Source: Minisyncoccota bacterium | GTDB taxonomy: Bacteria; Patescibacteriota; Minisyncoccia; Phycocordibacterales; UBA2100 | Reading direction: 5' to 3' | Assembly (NCBI GenBank): GCA_018061585.1 | Contig: JAGOTU010000028.1 | Span: forward strand, 1 to 9,776 | Length of the DNA stretch: 9,776 bases | In this document: positions 8,201-9,776 of the stretch, piece by piece | Position numbering within the stretch: position 1 is the first letter of the stretch | How the letters are laid out: each line of letters starts with the position of its first letter | Position numbers and translations under genes: made by a program | The notes under the pieces: model-generated | Databases searched by the model: none | Seen by the model: only the letters and a program-made list of their open reading frames with translations | What the model was told of the DNA's origin: nothing

Positions 8201-8433
8201 TGAGCGAGCGTGAGCGGTAAGAAATACACAGTGTCAGCCAGCTTGTCGTCGGTCTGCACGGTCGCGATGTTCGGATTCATCAGTACGACAACGATGCCTT
8301 CTTCCTTGAATGCTTTAATCGCCTGTGAGCCGGAGTAGTCGAATTCTCCCGCCTGACCGATCTTAAGTCCGCCGGAACCCAGAAGCAGGATCTTCTTCGG
8401 CATGTCGTGCGTTTTCGTTGCTTTAGGCGTCAT
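5209..8433 (-). CDS. carB: Carbamoyl phosphate synthetase large subunit CarB
   Basis: CarB makes carbamoyl phosphate from bicarbonate, two ATP and ammonia channelled from CarA, for pyrimidine and arginine synthesis. Its 1074 residues match the full-length family. N-terminal half: LLLGSGGLKIGQAGEFDYSG (16-35), ATP-grasp signature YPVMVRSGFALGGEGSG (169-185) and VIEVNARLSR (299-308, Glu301 and Asn303 in the metal site). Second half: IGSSVEFDW (568-576), YPVLVRPSYVLSGAAM (706-721) and VIECNVRASR (835-844). The C-terminal 130 residues are the MGS-like allosteric domain. Wording such as HTGESIVIAPSQTL, LGIVGECNIQYALNP and AEFPAQTNYLYLTY-like segments is that of Bacteroidota and eukaryotic CAD enzymes, not E. 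coli CarB. The ATG at 8431-8433 overlaps the end of carA by 11 bases, suggesting translational coupling; a second in-frame ATG at 8401-8403 (MPKKILLLG) is the alternative start. Neither has a clear Shine-Dalgarno sequence. Confidence 0.97.
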   Translation of the reverse strand: MTPKATKTHDMPKKILLLGSGGLKIGQAGEFDYSGSQAIKAFKEEGIVVVLMNPNIATVQTDDKLADTVYFLPLTLAHATDVIEKERPDAISLSFGGQTALNLGLSLEESGVLAKYGVRVLGTPVSTIRDTEDRELFVDRLSEIKIKTARSIATRSVPEAKKAALRIGYPVMVRSGFALGGEGSGVVRTERELVAKLTEVFKNVPQVLVEEYLGGWKEVEYEVVRDSGNNCITVCNMENFDPMGVHTGESIVIAPSQTLTNREYHMLREVALTTIRHLGIVGECNIQYALNPVTGDYRVIEVNARLSRSSALASKATGYPLAFVAAKLALGYALTELKNSVTKKTIACFEPALDYVVLKIPRWDLAKFENAAPRIGTEMKSVGEVMAIGRSFEEVLQKALRMLNIGADGLSTPQSITFKNKTALMDEIKHPTTRRVFAIAEALRSGVTTQKIHELSRVDMWFLEKMRHIIDLEKKIRASKLEREDMLRLKKNGFSDSRIGLLTKKSEDDIRTLRKKHGVVPVIKQIDTLAGEFPAQTNYLYLTYHGTEYDVVPGTHQAAVLGGGPYCIGSSVEFDWSCVQALKSLKAAGYGTIMINSNPETVSTDYDMSDRLYFDELSLERVLDIVEFEKPEGVVISTGGQIPNNLALKLHARSVPIFGTSPEDIDRAEDRHIFSKMLDTLEIHQPGWNELTTITSARKTAAKLGYPVLVRPSYVLSGAAMSVAYDEASLVRFLKRAVDVSSDHPVVMSKFIENAREIEIDGVAKAGELVIYAITEHVENAGTHSGDATVVLPPQRTYLETIRRAKHITRDVVKSLNITGPFNIQFLAKDNHLMVIECNVRASRSFPFVSKVTGYNFIDIAIRAMLGQDVSGDYRTVELDTVAVKSPQFSYNRIKGADPIHYVEMASTGEVACFGDSYYEALIKSMMAAGFRLPYKKTDKPGNILLSLGKEENKVKLLPSIRTLSAMGFNIIATEHTADFLKAQGVKCKRVYKLFSKKTPNIDGLWDTLDLIINIPARALAREPKDGFIIRRHAVDMNIPLITNRQLAEAFVTALYEIHGKKLTVKHWKEYSSQ

Positions 8434-9484
8434 GGTTTGTTTTTAGGCGGCGAATATCTCCGAGCTCATCGATGAATTTGTCGAATATCCACGCCGTATC
8501 GGTAGGGCCCGGCGCGGCTTCCGGATGGAATTGAACGGAGCGCCACGGACGATCCTTGTGCCGTATACCCTCAACGCTCCCGTCATTGGCGTTCGTGAAC
8601 CACACGTGCCAGCTGGAGGGAAGGCTGTCAGCGTCGACCGCAAATCCATGATTCTGAGAAGTGATATAGCAGCGGCCGGTTGCAGTATCGATACATGATT
8701 GGTTTTGTCCACGATGCCCGTACTTTAGTTTGTAGGTTCGTCCTCCTGCAGCGAGCGCGAGGAGCTGGTTACCGAGACAGATACCGAGGATCGGCTTTCC
8801 GTCTTTCATCGCTTGCTTGATGTGAGCGATGGTCGGTGTGCACTGTTCCGGATCACCGGGGCCGTTGGATATGAACAATGCGTCGTACTGATCCTTGGTG
8901 AAATCGTAGTCCCACGGCACACGTGTAAGCGTGACGTTCTGGCGGGTGAGCGAGCGAACGATGTTCTCTTTCATCCCGCAGTCGATCGCGATAATGCGTA
9001 CAGGACCATCGCCGTAGGTGCGAACCTGCTTCGGGGAAACTTTTGCCACCAGATTTGAGCGGTTCGGATCAATAAAATCTGACGGTTTCTCATTCGCTAG
9101 CGCGCCGAGTAGTACGCCGCGTTCGCGTAGTTTCTTGGTGATAGCGCGCGTGTCGACGCCGGTTATCGCAGGAATATTGTTCTTTTTTAGCCACGAGGCG
9201 AGTGACTGCACAGCGTCCGCGTGCGAATACTCGGTGGAGTACTCGGTTACGACGAGTCCTGCTACTTGGATCTTCTCGGATTCAAATGCACTACTGTCCG
9301 GTACGCCGTAGTTTCCGATGAGGGGATACGTACAGACCAGTATTTGTCCGGCAAATGACGGATCGGTCAGACTTTCTACGTAACCGGTCATTCCCGTCGA
9401 GAATACGACTTCGCCCGTCATCTCTACATTGGCTCCAAAGCTCTCGCCCTCGAATACTGAGTTGTCTTCAAGGTAGAGCTTCAT
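8423..9484 (-). CDS. carA: Carbamoyl phosphate synthetase small (glutaminase) subunit CarA
   Basis: CarA hydrolyses glutamine and passes ammonia through a tunnel to CarB. The 353-residue length is slightly shorter than E. coli CarA (about 382). The N-terminal CPSase domain begins KLYLEDNSVFEGESFG and includes FSTGMTGYVESLTDPS (28-43) and ITGVDTRAIT (107-116). The C-terminal class I glutamine amidotransferase domain has SNGPGDP (206-212), GICLGNQ with nucleophile Cys236, TSQNHGF (275-281), and FHPEAAPGP with His320 and Glu322. The catalytic triad is therefore intact. The start ATG at 9484 is the only sensible one: the frame is closed by a TAG at 9494-9496. It has no Shine-Dalgarno sequence, but overlaps the stop of an upstream leader frame as ATGA, which may supply ribosomes. 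An intrinsic terminator 12 bases upstream points to attenuation. carB overlaps its 3' end. Confidence 0.97.
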   Translation of the reverse strand: MKLYLEDNSVFEGESFGANVEMTGEVVFSTGMTGYVESLTDPSFAGQILVCTYPLIGNYGVPDSSAFESEKIQVAGLVVTEYSTEYSHADAVQSLASWLKKNNIPAITGVDTRAITKKLRERGVLLGALANEKPSDFIDPNRSNLVAKVSPKQVRTYGDGPVRIIAIDCGMKENIVRSLTRQNVTLTRVPWDYDFTKDQYDALFISNGPGDPEQCTPTIAHIKQAMKDGKPILGICLGNQLLALAAGGRTYKLKYGHRGQNQSCIDTATGRCYITSQNHGFAVDADSLPSSWHVWFTNANDGSVEGIRHKDRPWRSVQFHPEAAPGPTDTAWIFDKFIDELGDIRRLKTNHDA

Positions 9485-9588
9485 ACAGTCGGGCTAAGAA
9501 AAATCCCGCTGGAAGCGGGATAAAAATTATTAAGACAAAAAAATACACCCGGGTGGGTGAGCTTGGCGGCGAACATCTTTGGAGTCAT
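9481..9588 (-). CDS. Putative carA leader peptide, 35 residues
   Basis: On the minus strand an ATG at 9588 opens a 35-codon frame beginning MTPKMFAAKLTHPGVFFCL and ending ...SPTV. Its TGA (9483-9481) overlaps the carA ATG as ATGA. The frame crosses a pause-type hairpin, a run of seven T residues and the whole attenuator terminator. The A of its ATG lies within a base of the predicted transcription start, so the message would be leaderless or nearly so; there is no Shine-Dalgarno sequence. This resembles the pyrBI leader of enteric bacteria, whose peptide also runs across U-rich pause sites and the attenuator. A frame of this length can arise by chance, and nothing in the peptide itself proves translation. 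The regulatory layout is stronger evidence than the peptide sequence. Confidence 0.42.
   Translation of the reverse strand: MTPKMFAAKLTHPGVFFCLNNFYPASSGIFLSPTV
9496..9520 (-). terminator. Intrinsic terminator in the carA leader (candidate attenuator)
   Basis: On the minus strand TCCCGCT (9520-9514), loop TCC and AGCGGGA (9510-9504) make a perfect 7-bp stem followed at once by TTTTTCTT (9503-9496). It lies between the predicted promoter and the carA ATG, only 12 bases before that ATG. A full terminator in this place would switch off the operon unless something prevents it from forming. It is unlikely to serve an upstream gene only, because a promoter lies just upstream of it. Confidence 0.75.
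9537..9559 (-). promoter_or_regulatory. Hairpin followed by a seven-U run in the carA leader (candidate pause site)
   Basis: On the minus strand CACCC (9559-9555), loop ACCC and GGGTG (9550-9546) form a 5-bp GC-rich hairpin followed by TA and seven T residues (9543-9537). It is too short to be a convincing terminator but has the form of a hairpin-plus-U-run pause. It lies 16 bases before the attenuator stem, the order expected for UTP-sensitive attenuation. Confidence 0.5.
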
Positions 9589-9776
9589 TAAAAACGCAGT
9601 ATAGACCTGGATTCCACGCAGTCAATCACTCCGCCTACTGGGGATATTCCATCGCTCGCCGCATGGGTGTTTTGGGAGCGCGATTTTCCTGCTAGAAAAT
9701 CTCTCGGTTTCGTGCCGACGCACTGCAAATGTCCCAAAACACCCATACAGACTCGCTTCCTGTTGGTCTGGTGAAT
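9588..9776 (-). CDS. Doubtful minus-strand reading frame open to the window edge
   Basis: A minus-strand frame is open from the window edge to TAA at 9590-9588 (62 codons). An ATG at 9746 starts MGVLGHLQCVGTKPRDFLAG; AGGA lies 11 bases before it, a rather long spacing. The TAA overlaps the ATG of the carA leader frame as TAATG. No family was recognised. The frame crosses a perfect 15-bp inverted repeat and several hairpins as well as the carAB promoter, so the DNA may be constrained as structure and the protein may be a by-product. It could also be the C-terminal end of a gene whose body lies outside the window. I lean toward non-coding. Confidence 0.2.
   Translation of the reverse strand: MHQTNRKRVCMGVLGHLQCVGTKPRDFLAGKSRSQNTHAASDGISPVGGVIDCVESRSILRF
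9598..9625 (-). promoter_or_regulatory. Predicted sigma70-type promoter of the carAB operon
   Basis: On the minus strand TTGACT (9625-9620), 16 bases, then TATACT (9603-9598). Each box matches five of six consensus bases. The predicted start is A9589 or close to it, placing about 105 bases of leader before carA. This is the best promoter-like sequence in the window and points directly at carA. Confidence 0.7.
9663..9746. repeat. 84-base element bounded by a perfect 15-bp inverted repeat, with nested hairpins
   Basis: ATGGGTGTTTTGGGA (9663-9677) and its exact reverse complement (9732-9746) can form a 15-bp stem. Inside are a 7-bp hairpin GATTTTC/GAAAATC with a 6-base loop (9682-9701) and a smaller hairpin TCGG/CCGA (9704-9718), giving a three-way junction. 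A competing pairing GTGC/GCAC (9712-9723) would exclude the second hairpin. Just outside, CAGAC/GTCTG (9748-9770) can form another. No U-run follows on either strand, so it is not a terminator; no target-site duplication was seen beside the arms. It lies about 37 bases upstream of the carAB -35 box. It may be a dispersed repeat, a structured RNA or part of a longer leader. Confidence 0.6.

Noticed and set aside
8401..8403. Internal ATG as the sole carB start
   Set aside because: It better matches the length of homologous N termini, but the upstream ATG at 8433 overlaps the carA end in a way typical of coupled genes; it is kept only as an alternative.
9355..9591. Plus-strand frame of 78 codons over the carA start and leader
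   Set aside because: It is antisense to carA and to the leader hairpins, with no ribosome binding site or recognisable protein features.
9655..9756. CTCGC on both sides of the inverted-repeat element as a target-site duplication
   Set aside because: The copies are not adjacent to the arms at equal distances and are only five bases long, so chance is the simpler explanation.
9663..9770. tRNA, tmRNA or other standard structured RNA gene
   Set aside because: The stem is 15 bp and not 7, no T-loop sequence or CCA end is present, and no tmRNA, SRP or RNase P motifs could be matched.

Overview
This is a compact window of moderate GC content (a little over half by eye) carrying five confident protein-coding genes, two convincing small hypothetical genes and a densely structured right end. 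Gene style and protein sequences suggest a small-genome bacterium, most plausibly of the Candidate Phyla Radiation (Patescibacteria, Parcubacteria-like): tight spacing, Lys-rich tails, a trimmed UvrA. No rRNA or other taxonomic marker is present, so this placement is an inference. TAG, TAA and TGA all serve as stop codons.

Left part (1-2129): the C-terminal third of uvrB runs into murB after 4 bases on the + strand. Then comes a minus-strand gene for a 127-residue protein of unknown function, with a good ribosome binding site, a possible promoter and a clear intrinsic terminator pointing back toward murB. It is divergent from uvrA.

Middle (2080-4840): uvrA on the + strand, preceded by an extended -10 promoter and a short 5' leader that folds into a hairpin capped by a GUAA tetraloop reaching into the Shine-Dalgarno sequence. 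The UvrA protein keeps both ATPase halves but lacks the roughly 100-residue insertion domain of standard UvrA. A strong hairpin terminator separates it from the convergent operon to its right. With uvrB, this gives two of the three components of UvrABC nucleotide excision repair.

Right part (4845-9776): a minus-strand operon, carA - carB - small possible winged-helix protein. CarA and CarB are the two subunits of glutamine-dependent carbamoyl phosphate synthetase, which feeds pyrimidine and arginine synthesis. Both resemble the Bacteroidota/eukaryotic CAD lineage more than the E. coli type. In front of carA, reading leftward, lie a near-consensus sigma70-type promoter, a possible 35-codon leader reading frame starting at or next to the transcription start, a small hairpin followed by seven U residues, an intrinsic terminator, and the carA ATG overlapping the leader stop as ATGA. 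This layout resembles pyrBI-type, UTP-sensitive attenuation.

Upstream of that promoter is an 84-base element bounded by a perfect 15-bp inverted repeat with further nested hairpins, crossed by a minus-strand reading frame open to the window edge. It is the least explained part of the window: it could be a dispersed repeat, a structured RNA, or part of a longer carA leader.
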